Source: Ustulina deusta
Taxonomy: Eukaryota; Ascomycota; Sordariomycetes; Xylariales; Xylariaceae
Length of the DNA: 64,000 nt
NCBI GenBank assembly: GCA_023159155.1
Contig: JAJNNX010000050.1
Span: forward strand, 124,001 to 188,000
Direction: 5' to 3'
Position numbers and translations under genes: made by a program. Under the pieces are notes generated by a model. The model did not search any database. It was not told where the DNA came from and was given only the letters and a program-made list of their open reading frames with translations. Below, piece by piece: positions 11,503 to 23,076 of the stretch (position 1 is its first letter; every line of letters starts with the position of its first letter).

Positions 11503-14274
11503 ATGACGAATAGCACTATAAATGAGGCTCTGGTCACACTCACCTCAACCCTCAATCTCTGCCCCGCGCGTATCTGGTCAATTACCCGAGGTATTTCTGG
11601 CCAGGAGGCGAACCTGCCTTTTCTGGTACTTCCGAAAACTTATGACGGCTCAATTGTCCAACATACTGGGCACGACCGCTGCTCCTTTGACTACTGCGAG
11701 GCTTCTAACCTGGATTTTACATCGGTCCAACAGCGGCATGAACCCACGCACTACCTCAATGAGTCCTGTACTGCCCTGCATTTATTCCCACAAAAGGCGG
11801 TGAAATCCGCCCTCGAAACGGGGCAACATGCCGTGTGGAAGCTGGGTGGGGAGCATATTCTTCCCCATCCGCAGCCATATATGGCTGTGTCGCATGTTTG
11901 GGCAGATGGTACTGGTACGGGTCCAATGACGGAGCGGCGAGGCGTGAATAAGTGCCTGTACGAGTTCTTCTGCAGCCTTGCCCAGCGTTACAATTGCCTA
12001 GGAGTCTGGTGGGACGCAATATCGATCCCCGATGATAGTGACAGACCCGCTCGAGCCCAAGCCCTGCGCCGGATGCACGAGATCTACGAGGACGCCCGGT
12101 TCACCCTCGTGCATGATTGTTACCTGCGACAATGGTGCTGGTCGGATGCTGACGCAGCTAGCTTTGCCATCATCATGTCCCCATGGTTTAGTCGCGGGTG
12201 GACGGCACTAGAGCTTGCCTGCTCTCGACGTGTCCGGATAATATTCGCGAATAACGTTGTCAAGGACTTGGATACGGATATTACCAGTCAATCTAACGGG
12301 ATTGCCTGTTCGCTGATTCAGAGTCTGCGTGAGCGAAGAGTATTCACGCTAGATGATCTTTTGAGTGTTATTGGCTCAAGATATACATCTTGGCCGAGAG
12401 ATCGGGCGACCATTGCGGCTCTCTTGACACGAACCAAACTGAAAGATAACATGTCTATTCAAGAGACGTACCAGGAAGTGTTGAAGAATATAGGGGAAGT
12501 TTTCCAGGGGCACCTGTTCCATAACTTGCCAACTATGACCGGAGCGTTTGGATGGTGCCCAGCCCGAGTGGAAGATATTCCACCGTCCCCTTCTCCTTTC
12601 GTTTTGAAAGTTGCTCCAGATGGGGCGGTAACTGGCCGTTGGAAAATCCTTCTTGACCAAGACATGTTCGACACGGACAAATATAGGTGGGCAGGCATGC
12701 ATCCGTTGATAGCTGTCCAGTTGCGTGCCACATTGGAAAAAGCCCAACAGAACCCAAGTGCATATATGCTCCTTGTCGAGCCTATGGATGGGATCACCCG
12801 TCGTGTGTTGATAGTTCAAGCTCAACCAACAACTAATCGGTTCTTAGGCACCCTTTACTTAGAAAAGCCCAAATATTACTCTTTCAGCCCGATCAAAATG
12901 ATAACCATTGGCGGCACTGGCCAGGCTGATGATATCCCATCAGTGAATTCTGACAAAACGGGAGCGATGAGTGACCTAGGCCCCCAGCTTCTCCATGCTG
13001 CCATGAATGAAGACGAGGCCAAACTACAGGAATTGATAGATACCGGCAAAGACATCATCAACTTCCGTGATGATCGTACGTGGACAGCATTACACTATGC
13101 ATGCTGGCGCGAGAACGTCCAAATAGTTGAGATTCTGTTGCGCAGTGGGGCAGATGGAACCTTAACTGATAGCCTTGGCCAACGAGCAATTCACCTAGCA
13201 GCTGAACGGGGAAACGAGCGGCTTGTCCAAATGTTGCTAACAGGCAATCTCCGTGCAACATGCAATGACGGGCAAACAGTTCTCCACCGTGCCGCTGCAG
13301 GAGGTTGCGTACCTATAGTATCCTGGATCCTAGATAAATGCGATACAGCGGCACTAGATTCTAAGCAGAGAACTGCCATGGATCTGGCAAGGGATCTGGG
13401 TTATCCTGAAGTCGCGACAATGATCTTCAAAAGGTCTGGCTTAATGAGCAGCATGGAAGGCTTGGAGTCTATGCCATGCCTAACCCTCCCGTCAAATCCT
13501 ATAATGTCACTACACTACGTAGTTGTAACGGGGAATTTCGCCGACACGAAGAAATTACTAGAACAAGGTGCGGATGCAAACTGCGAAGACGAAGCGCGTC
13601 AACAACCGTTGGATTATGCGGTCGGGAAGGGCGACGTAAACGTTGTCAAGCTTCTCCTTGAGCATGGCGCAATGCCCGATAACATTGATAGACAGAATTG
13701 TTCCAGCAGACTCTCGCACGCGGCAGAGTATGGGAACGAAGAGGTGGTCCAAACGTTGCTGAAATATGGTGCCAGGGCAGACCAAACAGATAGGTCTGGT
13801 CGCACACCCCTTTTCTATGCGGCTAGAAAAGGGCACGAGAGAGTAGCAGCTATTCTCCAGCATCAAGAGAATGTAAGGATCGATTCTCAAGACGAAATAT
13901 ATGGCCAGACACCGTTATCCTGGGCGGCGGCGGGAGGACACGCGGCGGTAGTGAAGCTATTGATTTCCAGTGGCGCCAATCCAGACGCCGGTGATAATCA
14001 CGGCCGCACCGCGCTCTCCTGGGCGGCAGAGAGGGGTCATGTCGGTGTGCTATCCCTGCTGATCGAACACGGCGCCGACACGAATTCTACCGATAATAAC
14101 AGACGAACGCCCCTATCTTGGGCGGCAGAGTGCGCAGACGAGCGGGTGGGGCGTGTCTTGATTGACAACGGGGCTGTCGTTGAGTCTCGAGATGCATTTG
14201 GACGGACCCCGCTCATGTACGCCGCCCTGAATACTGCTGATAGGGCAGCTAGATGGATACAAATTTTGTTGTAA
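11503..14274 (+). CDS. HET-domain protein with C-terminal ankyrin repeats
   Basis: One continuous frame encodes 923 residues. The frame opens at a GTG at 11497, so I use the ATG at 11503. Around residues 125-250 lies a heterokaryon-incompatibility (HET) type domain: AVSHVWADGTG, then GVWWDAISIPDD, ARFTLVHDC and a SPWFSRGWTALELAC segment corresponding to the family's R-W-x-x-Q-E region. From about residue 495 to the end there are roughly a dozen ankyrin units (TALHYACWRENVQIVEILL, TPLSWAAAGGHAAVVKLL, TALSWAAERGHVGVLSLL). HET proteins act in fungal non-self recognition and trigger regulated cell death; the ankyrin array is the probable sensing part. The last repeats are the most regular, suggesting recent duplication or concerted evolution. 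The protein ends soon after the last repeat, so a capping segment may be missing. The partner and the allele specificity cannot be read from sequence. Confidence 0.85.
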   Translation: MTNSTINEALVTLTSTLNLCPARIWSITRGISGQEANLPFLVLPKTYDGSIVQHTGHDRCSFDYCEASNLDFTSVQQRHEPTHYLNESCTALHLFPQKAVKSALETGQHAVWKLGGEHILPHPQPYMAVSHVWADGTGTGPMTERRGVNKCLYEFFCSLAQRYNCLGVWWDAISIPDDSDRPARAQALRRMHEIYEDARFTLVHDCYLRQWCWSDADAASFAIIMSPWFSRGWTALELACSRRVRIIFANNVVKDLDTDITSQSNGIACSLIQSLRERRVFTLDDLLSVIGSRYTSWPRDRATIAALLTRTKLKDNMSIQETYQEVLKNIGEVFQGHLFHNLPTMTGAFGWCPARVEDIPPSPSPFVLKVAPDGAVTGRWKILLDQDMFDTDKYRWAGMHPLIAVQLRATLEKAQQNPSAYMLLVEPMDGITRRVLIVQAQPTTNRFLGTLYLEKPKYYSFSPIKMITIGGTGQADDIPSVNSDKTGAMSDLGPQLLHAAMNEDEAKLQELIDTGKDIINFRDDRTWTALHYACWRENVQIVEILLRSGADGTLTDSLGQRAIHLAAERGNERLVQMLLTGNLRATCNDGQTVLHRAAAGGCVPIVSWILDKCDTAALDSKQRTAMDLARDLGYPEVATMIFKRSGLMSSMEGLESMPCLTLPSNPIMSLHYVVVTGNFADTKKLLEQGADANCEDEARQQPLDYAVGKGDVNVVKLLLEHGAMPDNIDRQNCSSRLSHAAEYGNEEVVQTLLKYGARADQTDRSGRTPLFYAARKGHERVAAILQHQENVRIDSQDEIYGQTPLSWAAAGGHAAVVKLLISSGANPDAGDNHGRTALSWAAERGHVGVLSLLIEHGADTNSTDNNRRTPLSWAAECADERVGRVLIDNGAVVESRDAFGRTPLMYAALNTADRAARWIQILL

Positions 14275-15288
14275 TATACCTATTATTCCATCGCTATGTA
14301 TTTTTTGGCCTTTTAAGAATATGCTAGACCTAGTAGTCTAGGCCTAAAAAGCGTTACATATACAAAGAAAAAATGAGTAGTTAGGTTAGTTAGTTACTAT
14401 GTTAAAACACGTATAAACAGCAGAGCAAGAGATAGGTAAGCTTTAGTGTTGCGGCATTCACTAATAGAAAGGCATTTCATGGGTTAAAATATATTGTTAG
14501 CAGTGTTGTTAAGCGCAGTATAGCTTTTAAGGATAATACCTAGTTTCTTGTTATGGCAGACCAAGTAGAACGCTTCTAGGTACGGCTAGATTACCTATAA
14601 TTGTCTTTGCTACTATGTTTCCATTCTGCTTATGTTCAACTTCAGCTGCTTTCAATTTATAAAGCGACTTCCAGTTGTACAGTCACGTAACATCGAATCC
14701 GTTTTGGAATAAAACGGTCATTTTCGGTTTAATTCTGTGCATTTACGCTAATACCCGTACTAGGTAGACCTGTAATTCGGGTACATGTACCTCACGTAGT
14801 TAGTGTAGGTACCTACAGGGCTCCTAGGTATCCCGCTTCGCTTCCAACCGGCTGTGCTACCTACCAGGACATATCCATGGCCTAATAAGAGTTATCGATA
14901 CCAGACTGCCCAACTCAGCCTCTTGGTCTCGATAATTCTTAACAATTTTTAACAATTGCAATTGTTCATGGTCTTCAAGTCGTTTTGTGTGTGCTCTATC
15001 TACTCCTCACAATCTGTCTTACGTTACACCCTAGGTGGCAGGACACAGTTGCACTACCTAATAGCAACTCTTTTATGTTCCTACATAGGTACTTGATCGC
15101 GAGCCATTGCCCATCCCATCCCATCCCCCACACCCCCCCCCGGCTCTTCCGTGGCGGACAAGGAGCATTATCAACCGCCGATGCGCGAAGCCGACTGTGC
15201 CTCTTTGAAGCAGAAGACGACGACGACGACAGCAACCGCAACGCGAACAACGGTGTCCCCTTGACCGACAGCATTGTCTGTCTAACTC
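14275..15288. other. Intergenic region upstream of TRS85
   Basis: About 1 kb without a supported gene. The first half is AT-rich; the second half contains TAGGTA-type motifs (14760, 14806) and a GCTTCGCT motif near 14834. From about 15110 the strand becomes C-rich (a CCCACACCCCCCCC run near 15127), probably the TRS85 promoter and leader. Confidence 0.5.
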
Positions 15289-17706
15289 ATGCAGTCCTTC
15301 GACCATGATGCGCCGACCGAACGCGTCCCAACGCCCTCGATGGCAGCCTCCGCCTTGAAGACCTCCAGGAGCAGAGCCCGGCAATCCTTGGGCGATACGC
15401 TGCCGCTTTCCCAATCCGAAGTCACCCTGCCCTACCGACGATCGCATCCTTCTGCCGCATCTCTCTACGCCTCCACCTTCTCACCCCCGGGCTCTCGCTC
15501 ACAATCGCCCAGTGGTCGGCCGCTCTCGACACGAACCACGAGCGGTTCTGTATTTGGCGCACGCCCGAACAACGGCCTTGCCTTGGCTGCAGGCGCCGGC
15601 GGTAGTCCTGGCGATCCCTTGAACCTCATTCTCCGAGCATTTGTACCGCACGTTGCCATCTACGCCTCTGAAGATACAGACATTCTGCTAAAGGAAAAGG
15701 GGTTTGACCGTGGGCTATGGGAGCTGCTGCGACCGTTTGGCGAGCGCATCCAGGGCAAGGTCCTCATACGCGACAGCAACGGTTCGAGTCGGGCCCACGA
15801 GGACTATTCATTACATTTCACCCGTTTCGGTGAGGGCATAGTCCATCCAGAACCAACCACTACGGGCCTCAAGAGCTCTCAGCCTTCGAGGGCCAACGGG
15901 GTATCGGAGAAGCCAAACGAGCCTGCCATCGCAGAGGTCGAGGCTGTGGTAGATAGGCACCTCAGCTACGCAGAAGAGTCTTTTTTTGGTGCGCCACACA
16001 GCCCTATGAGCCATGGATTCGATATAGACGCACCCTCGCCATACTATGCCTTGTATCTCCGCAGGCTACTCTCCGGTCTGCCATTGACCCCCCATGAGAC
16101 ATTTGCGCACCCGGTTGCCTGTGTTACGGCGATAAGTTCGCGAAACCAGGCCCCGATCGACACGTTGAGACGTCTATATACGGAGTCGAGCACAGGGGAC
16201 AAACGATTGCCCAACTGGGTTGATGGGGAATTTTTAAGATACTACGTCCTCGTCCATGACGAGGAAAAGGATGACATAACGAGATCCATGTCACTGTTTG
16301 ATCAGATGAAGCGCAACCTCGGTCTACACTGTCATCTACTTCGAATAAGAGGCACCCGGAGCCTAGCCACTGACGACGATAGCATACCGCTTCCCAGATG
16401 CGAGTGGATGTCAGCCGCAGAAGAGTTGGTAGATCTCAGGGAGAGCGAAGATGATGATGGTTATGAGGATCCTACAAAATACATATTTGAATCTGACGCA
16501 ACAGCGATACGCACCTTCATCCGTGAGATGGTAACGCAATCGATCATACCTACGATGGAGCGCCACGTTTCGGTATGGAATGATCAAGTGGCTTCGCGAC
16601 GAAGAGGGTTAGCCGGGAGGTTCGTAGGCCTGACCCGTCGCTGGGGGTTCGGTAGCAATTCGCGGTCCTCGGGCACCGGTTCAAGTTCCGGGAGTAACTA
16701 TGACTCTCCCGGCTTCTATCGATCGGACACACCCGAGGCCATCATGCGAAAACTAGCGGATTACGCATTCATGCTCCGCGACTGGAAGTTGGCGTATTCA
16801 ACATACGATATCCTGCGGGGCGACTTCAACAACGATAAAGCATGGCGGTATCACGCCGCCGCTAATGAGATGGCCGCCCTCAGCCTCCTCGTCATGCCAC
16901 AAAATCTCTCATCTAAGACGCGAGCAGAGACTATCGATGCCATGTTTGAGGCGGCTTACTATTCTTATCTCACCCGGTGCAGCGCGCCGTACGGGGCACT
17001 GCGATGCCTTGCTCTCGGGATGGAACTCCTTAGGTTGCGGGGAGGCTCAAGTATCGATGATGCTGCTAGATGGGGCATGCGTCTTCTCGAGAGCAAGATG
17101 TTGGGCCCGGTCGGCGACGCCCTGATCAAGGAGCGTCTGGCGGTGTGTTACGCATCCAGAGAAGGTATCGGCACGCAAGGATGGGGGAGTAGGCGACGCA
17201 AATCCGCCTTGTGGAATGTCCTCGGGGCCGAGACGTGGCTCGCGCAATCGAAATTTATTCAGGCGCAACGATGTCTAAACGAGGCGAGAAAGACTTACTC
17301 GGACTTGCCAACAGATGACGGCATTGATAAGTTCCGCCATGCCAGTACGTTCATGCTCAGTATCGGGCAAGAACTGAACGAGAACATGGAGAGCAGCGAT
17401 CAAGAGGAAGAGGAAACAGCCGGCGACGAAAGTGAGATTGTGGACGAGGAGAGCGAAGCACTGGGTGGTGGGCGCCGAAGAGCGAGCTCTCTCGGGTTTC
17501 CTACTGGCGCAGGCACGGCGAATCTTGAGAGCGCGCCTTTGCGGTCACAGGTCGGCGTTAGCGAGGTAGAAGAAGACGAAGAAGAGGGAGAAGAGAGTAG
17601 CGAAGAAGAGGAGAGTAGCGAGGAGGAAGAGAGGGAAACCCAAGAACGGGATCGGGAACGAGAACGAGAACAAGATTCAAGCGAGGCAAAGGATGACTTT
17701 GGCTAG
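15289..17706 (+). CDS. TRS85: TRAPP complex subunit TRS85 (TRAPPC8)
   Basis: An intronless frame encodes 805 residues. After a Ser/Pro-rich N-terminal ~95 residues the conserved core begins with LNLILRAFVPHVAIYASEDTD and continues through RGLWELLRPFGERIQG, YYALYLRRLLSGLPLTPHE and LPNWVDGEFLRYYVLVHDEE, the hallmark blocks of the Trs85/TRAPPC8 N-terminal half. A repeat-like helical region (FMLRDWKLAYSTYDILRGDF) follows. TRAPPIII containing Trs85 activates Ypt1/Rab1 at autophagosome formation sites and in ER-Golgi traffic. The last ~110 residues form a highly charged tail of Glu/Ser runs ending in alternating Arg-Glu stretches, which is not part of the family core. The ATG chosen is the first in frame and is preceded by a C-rich leader. 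Confidence 0.9.
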   Translation: MQSFDHDAPTERVPTPSMAASALKTSRSRARQSLGDTLPLSQSEVTLPYRRSHPSAASLYASTFSPPGSRSQSPSGRPLSTRTTSGSVFGARPNNGLALAAGAGGSPGDPLNLILRAFVPHVAIYASEDTDILLKEKGFDRGLWELLRPFGERIQGKVLIRDSNGSSRAHEDYSLHFTRFGEGIVHPEPTTTGLKSSQPSRANGVSEKPNEPAIAEVEAVVDRHLSYAEESFFGAPHSPMSHGFDIDAPSPYYALYLRRLLSGLPLTPHETFAHPVACVTAISSRNQAPIDTLRRLYTESSTGDKRLPNWVDGEFLRYYVLVHDEEKDDITRSMSLFDQMKRNLGLHCHLLRIRGTRSLATDDDSIPLPRCEWMSAAEELVDLRESEDDDGYEDPTKYIFESDATAIRTFIREMVTQSIIPTMERHVSVWNDQVASRRRGLAGRFVGLTRRWGFGSNSRSSGTGSSSGSNYDSPGFYRSDTPEAIMRKLADYAFMLRDWKLAYSTYDILRGDFNNDKAWRYHAAANEMAALSLLVMPQNLSSKTRAETIDAMFEAAYYSYLTRCSAPYGALRCLALGMELLRLRGGSSIDDAARWGMRLLESKMLGPVGDALIKERLAVCYASREGIGTQGWGSRRRKSALWNVLGAETWLAQSKFIQAQRCLNEARKTYSDLPTDDGIDKFRHASTFMLSIGQELNENMESSDQEEEETAGDESEIVDEESEALGGGRRRASSLGFPTGAGTANLESAPLRSQVGVSEVEEDEEEGEESSEEEESSEEEERETQERDREREREQDSSEAKDDFG

Positions 17707-20700
17707 ACTCTGCATAGACGTTGGCTTGATCTGTAATTAATGTCTTAATTATCATATATACACTAGATCACGATGGCGGATGCACTGGATCTTTTCGTTT
17801 CATTTGCCATATAAGAAGACCCCTATATTATTGTGATTTATAGTACTTTTGAAGTTACCTAACCTCAGTTCAAGACTCAGTCAACAGCATGGACTCTGCA
17901 ATAGCTTCTATGAGAGTCGTGAATAGGACTTCGGTTCACATAGCATAGATGGCGAAGCTATTGATAACACACCACTGTCTTGGTAACTAGATAGGCATCG
18001 TATTTTGATATCCAAGCTGGTTCCTACCTACCTCGGTACTTACCTAGTACCCACCTACATACTTAGCCAACTACATACCGATTTACATATAGGTATTTAC
18101 TTTAGTAGGTGTGTTCGATCCCGATATGTTATTTGCTGACTGCCATAGAGCAAGTCACCACCATCTCCGATATGGGGTGGAAGAGGGGGGTGACGTCAGT
18201 CATAAGCAAGACGCGGAACCATCTAGGGAACGCTTTTAGAGCCTCGCTGAAGCGAAGCGATGATAGCATTGTGAAGTTCCCAGCACCGTTAGAGGTATGG
18301 TCTGTATGTATGTTTGGACGGAATGACGTAGGACTGGTTCGTACAGCTAACTGACTTTGGTACTGTTGCTCTGCCTCCAAGTTTTATCTCGTGGTGACGT
18401 CGCCTAGTCTAAGTACCTGCCTCGTTGTCGAATGTCTAGATGAGTACGGCTTCTGGGGGTTGTCTATCCGGTGGTCTGTTACCACTAGAGCTACTACACA
18501 TCGTCTGCAATGTAAGCAGGAGGTCATACTACGAGTTGGGAAGAAGGAATGCGTCTCCTTATGACGCTAGCGAGCTATCGGTCATCCAAACCTACCTAAA
18601 TATATGGCGGCCGTTGACATGTGCAGCATTGCTTCAGGTGCCTATGTCTGCCTACTAGTCTAGTCTAGGTGGATAAACCAAGTCCGGAGAACCGAATGCG
18701 CACTAGATGACCACCTAGACTAAACTAGACACTTACCGTTGTTGACCATGTGAGTGTGGAATCCTGGATGGTGATCATTGGATGCCAACTAAGACATGTG
18801 GACGTCTCAGCCCTGTCTCGCCGTTCTTGGAGCGTGACATGACGTGATGATGCATGACCTGCCGCGCCTCATGGCCACGGCATGTTGGGGGTCCAGGGAG
18901 GATTGGGTAGGTATTCATTCACGAGCTGACGCACGGGCAGGCCAGAGTCAATCGAACCCCCGGGGTTCCGAAACGAGTTGGTTTAAGTAGGTAATTAACT
19001 AGCGCCTTCGGGATACGATTCTCTCTCTAGATAAGTGTGGTTGTTGTGCACCTAGTATTGTAACTGTTAATTGCTTCACATGTCTCTATAGTGGCAGCAT
19101 CTTTTTTTGGTTGTAATAGCAACATCTAATAGCAATGGATGGTCAATAAAGATAAAGAGAGTGCGTACACCTGCCTACCTCGGGATGGATGTGGAATCTG
19201 GGGCTTAGATTATCAGCTAGTTATCAGCCGATGTAGCGTAGATTGGGGTGCCACCTGAGCCTCGAGGTTCGTAGAAGCTTATCTCCCCGCGACCGTACAG
19301 GTACTTGCCATAGCCCTCCATACATCCATCATGCTGCTATCAATAGCTCATTGCCAGGTATGCAAGTACCTACATACGATGCACGCATGTTGATCCCCTT
19401 CACTTTCGGATTAGGGACTTGGACTTTGGGCGTGTGTATTGAAACAAACAGACGGACGGATACAGAAATCGCCGAACGAGCGAACATACACATGATAGGT
19501 CGCGCGTGAGCACAGCACTATTCCTGCAACTCAACTTACTCATATCACATCAACAAAGACGCATATCTATGCTGTGGACACGGGGAGAAAGATGTCCCAC
19601 GACATCCAATGCGGCCGACCGATATTACACATGGCTCTCCTGATTCGTTTTTGTTGCATGCCGAATGATTCACGCAAGGTCGTCTCCGGAGGGAGGGAAG
19701 AGACAGAAGGAGGGGTTTCGAGGCCTGCATACAGCATGAATGGCTCGAAACAAGCTATTAACCGGAAGGTCGCTTGCCCAACACTATCGTGCTCTTCATT
19801 GGCGAATTCGGTTCTATCATTGGGGGCGTGCTTCGCGGGGTATTGGTGTGTGGTCATGGCTGTTTTCGTCGAGTTTTGTTCAATTGAGCATCGACGAATC
19901 CCGCATTGCGGTTGGGAGAGATAGCTGTACGAGCTCGAGGCAACACGACGGGAAGCACAACCGAGGCTAAGAATAACGAGGTGTCGAGTCCTATCTGCGG
20001 TACCTACTCAGGTAAGAAGAAGAAAGGTTCCTTGCTTAGGCATGTAGTGTAGACAGCTGCCTTGGGTTCTATCATTTCCGTTCACGCCGGGCGGAGTCAG
20101 CGAACTAACAACGACTACGGCCGCAACAAGTGACAATACGTACGGGCAATAGAGTCACAGCCCACCTAGTGTATACTCTACCGAGGCTAAATACCTACTA
20201 CCAACAGAGGTAGTTAGGGAAGTCCAAGTTCACGCGGGGGAATGAGATGGATTCACTACCGACCTACCCGGACTGACCATGTGTAGTGGGCGATTCCGAA
20301 GGGTCACCAGCTCCCCCAATCAACGAGCCCACTCACATACATACGTCTGCCCAGCAGCCGTTCATTGGACCGTTGCCTTCAGTCGGCTCGAGATGGGCTG
20401 TGCGAACGGTTGGCCGTAACATAGTCACATGGCCGGCATATAGGCCAGGCCACCGCATCATCAGCAATTGTCTGGTTAGCAGTACCTAGGTAGTAACCGG
20501 TCGTGATAGTTTTTAAGATTTTTACTTACTGGCAGCTGTCTGGGTACGAAGACAGGTCCTACGGGTAGATACCTATAAGCCCGTAGATGATGAGCCCACA
20601 CACACCATGGCAAATTGGAGTTTGGTCTAGATGTATGTACCTAGGACCTACCTAGCTGCCTGCCAACCCAGAGAGGTATTGTAACACCTCCCAAATACAT

Positions 20701-21539
20701 GCGCCTAGATTGTCCTCGATAATACCTATCTCATGTGCTTTTCGTCAAAGAGTTAGCAAAATTGTGGGCAGTTGGAATCATAGCACCTTAATGTTAATGA
20801 CAAGGCATATACTATCTAGGTGTAGTGGGACAAGGGGTTCCCTTCTTGTGGTGCAACACTGATCTAATAGTAAGATGCCATGCGTAGATACATAGATAGG
20901 TAGCGCGTCATAGAGTAGGTATGTGTGATTACATACATGTATACCACATGCCTTGGCAACCTCTTTAAAGCCCGTCCCGTCCGTGGTTATTAACAACGCG
21001 CGGCTGTTCTCTTACAGTAGAGGCAGGCTGTGTTAGGTATGTAGGTATATAATGATACATGTACATAGTTCCACTTGCTTCGGCTTACACGGGTCACCAA
21101 CATACTAGAAACATGAAAATGATTGCTTTACTGCAATTTTAAACAAAACAGTTGTTTCATCCCTCTTGTGTGTGTTAATATTTTTACTAATTCATTATTC
21201 GACAGATGGTTTTGTACAGAATCCCATCTTGTCCCTGTCCTTGTCTCTGCTGTAGACCACTTACACGGGAGGCCGCTGGTCACTCAGATACCTTAATCGA
21301 TAACGCTCCATGCCCAGACGCGCCACGCTAGAATCCTACGGGTACACGACATCTACATAGTGGTAGAGACGCCAATGACTTAACCTGGGTACCTAATCGC
21401 CTATCGCTGCAGCAGCTGGATTTCCTAATCCGTCGTCATTTCACCTACCTCGCCCGCGCCCGTTGGCTCTTGCGTCAAGGTCTTATCTGAGTCACACGGC
21501 CTAAGCAAGCGATCAATTGCGACACAACTAACGACCGAC
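17707..21539. other. Gene-poor stretch with no supported gene
   Basis: Nearly 3.9 kb in which I can support no gene. Open frames are all below about 120 codons and overlap on both strands. The sequence is dense in TAGGTA/TACCTA motifs (18027-18060, 20486, 20638, 21031) and has a GAAGCGAAGCG motif near 18249. Long non-coding transcripts or distal regulatory sequence for the gene at 22394 are possible but not visible. Confidence 0.5.
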
Positions 21540-22393
21540 GACCTACGGCCCCTTTGTCTCCCTCTGACTGTTCTGTTGCCTCCCCTGACTCTTACTTGCC
21601 TTCTTACTGTTTGTCGTGCTCACAAATAAATATCGAATCACACTTGTCTTTCCTTCCACTTCCTTCTTTCTGCTTACAGCCTCTCTTCCTCATCAACCTA
21701 ACACCATCCAGACCCATCCGCTCCAGACACCCACGTCGCAAACGAGGCCACTGCCTTCTCCTTCTCTTTCTTTCTCCGTGCCCCTTCTCTGTACAGCCAG
21801 CTTTATACTTCAGGTCCTGTACTTGCGTCATTTGGCATTGTATACTTGCGTCTCCTGATTCTCCCTTTCCATTGTACCGATTGTATAGAGCCTGACGTAG
21901 CTCTCTTCCATCGTCGGTTCCACTGTCCGCCCATCCACTGCAGAGAGACAAAGCCGTTTCCCGGGCCTCGCAAACAACGACGAACCAACCAAGCACAAGA
22001 CCGGCCGTCTCGCGCGTTACCTAAGCGTCATCCACTTACCGCGTGATTCAAATCCCCTTCTGTTGCCTCCCCTTGCTTTATCCTCCTTCCATCCTACTTC
22101 GAGCGCATCTTCCCCCTTCTCATAACCTACAACCAACGTCTCTCGGTATCGTCAGTATCCAACTCTGTCAATTGTCCGTTGACTCGTGTGTTATCCACCT
22201 CGTTTACCACAAGCATCATTTCCTCACCCCAAGGAATTCTCTCAGCACTCGCGTCGCCCCCAACCCGAGCATCGGTATCGTCATCGTCATCAAACACCAG
22301 ACTGTAAGGACAGCCTGCCGAAACCCGCAGTCGTACCTTTCTGAGCTCGTCACTACTATCGGCACCCTTTTGTTTGTCTGTCTCTGTTCCGTA
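21540..22393 (+). promoter_or_regulatory. Long pyrimidine-rich promoter/leader region
   Basis: About 850 bases immediately before the ATG at 22394 are strongly biased to C and T on the + strand, with runs of CTTCTC, CCTCCC and TCCTTCC. Such CT-rich tracts commonly surround transcription starts in filamentous ascomycetes. The reading frame of the downstream protein stays open back to about 22043 but contains no upstream ATG, so I treat this as leader and not as a protein extension. Transcription start and untranslated introns cannot be located from sequence alone. Confidence 0.5.
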
Positions 22394-23076
22394 ATGGCTT
22401 TTGAACAGGCCCGAGATTTGCGAAGCATCGCCCACGACACGAAGCGAGTCAAGGACCACAACCACAAATGGGAACGGGGCAATCGCCCATCTCCTGGTGT
22501 GAACATCAACCCGTGGAGCGGCGAGTTAACCACTGGTAGTGAGAGCCAGCAGGAGAAAGTTCGACCCGAGCGATTGCGAGCGTAAGTAGTAGCTGTCCTT
22601 CATGCTAGACTTCTGCCTAGATTGTGTACTCACGGCGACACAGCGGTAAGCATTTCCGTTCATCGAATATCAACAAGCCGAATGTAAGCGGGCGCGTGGG
22701 GTATAAGCTTCCCGACAGCTACTTGCGGCCGAAGGCAAACGTGGTAGTTGAGTTACAGGACCCCTCCAATATGTCTCGGTCTCTGCACGAACTCCTCCCA
22801 TCTTCTGCCGCCCGGCGAAAACTGAGTGTGTCCGACGACTTTCTGTATAGCTTTGACAAGGCGGAGAGCCCGGGGAGGTCGCTATCGCTCGAAGTCTTCG
22901 TCAAGACAAACCCAAAGGAAACTGAAAGGTTTGTCGAGAAGGAGTACGAGATCTTGGACTATAACGGAGATGCCGTGAAGGGCCGAAGGGCCCTGAAGGA
23001 CCTGCATCGCGGCAAGACGGCGCCTCCCTTGCAAGAGGCCGAGCTCGTCGAGGATGAAGGTTTTGAGCTCGTGTAA
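22394..23076 (+). CDS. Two-exon protein of unknown function (206 residues)
   Basis: Exon 1 is 22394-22581 and exon 2 is 22644-23076; the 62-base intron has a GTAAGT donor and a CAG acceptor, and the joined exons total exactly 207 codons including the stop. I do not recognise the family. The protein is hydrophilic, with no signal peptide or membrane segment. It contains a basic patch (KVRPERLRAGKHFRSS), a Ser-rich middle (SRSLHELLPSSAARRKLS, a plausible phosphorylation region) and a charged C-terminal part with EKEYEILDYNGDAVKGRRALKDL, ending in an acidic EDEGFELV tail. The long CT-rich leader and clean intron argue that this is a real, expressed gene. It may be a regulatory or scaffold-like protein, but nothing in the sequence proves this. 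Confidence 0.7.

Noticed and set aside
18027..20700. CRISPR-like or phased tandem array from TACCTA motifs
   Set aside because: The motifs are irregularly spaced, very short, and the genome is eukaryotic.
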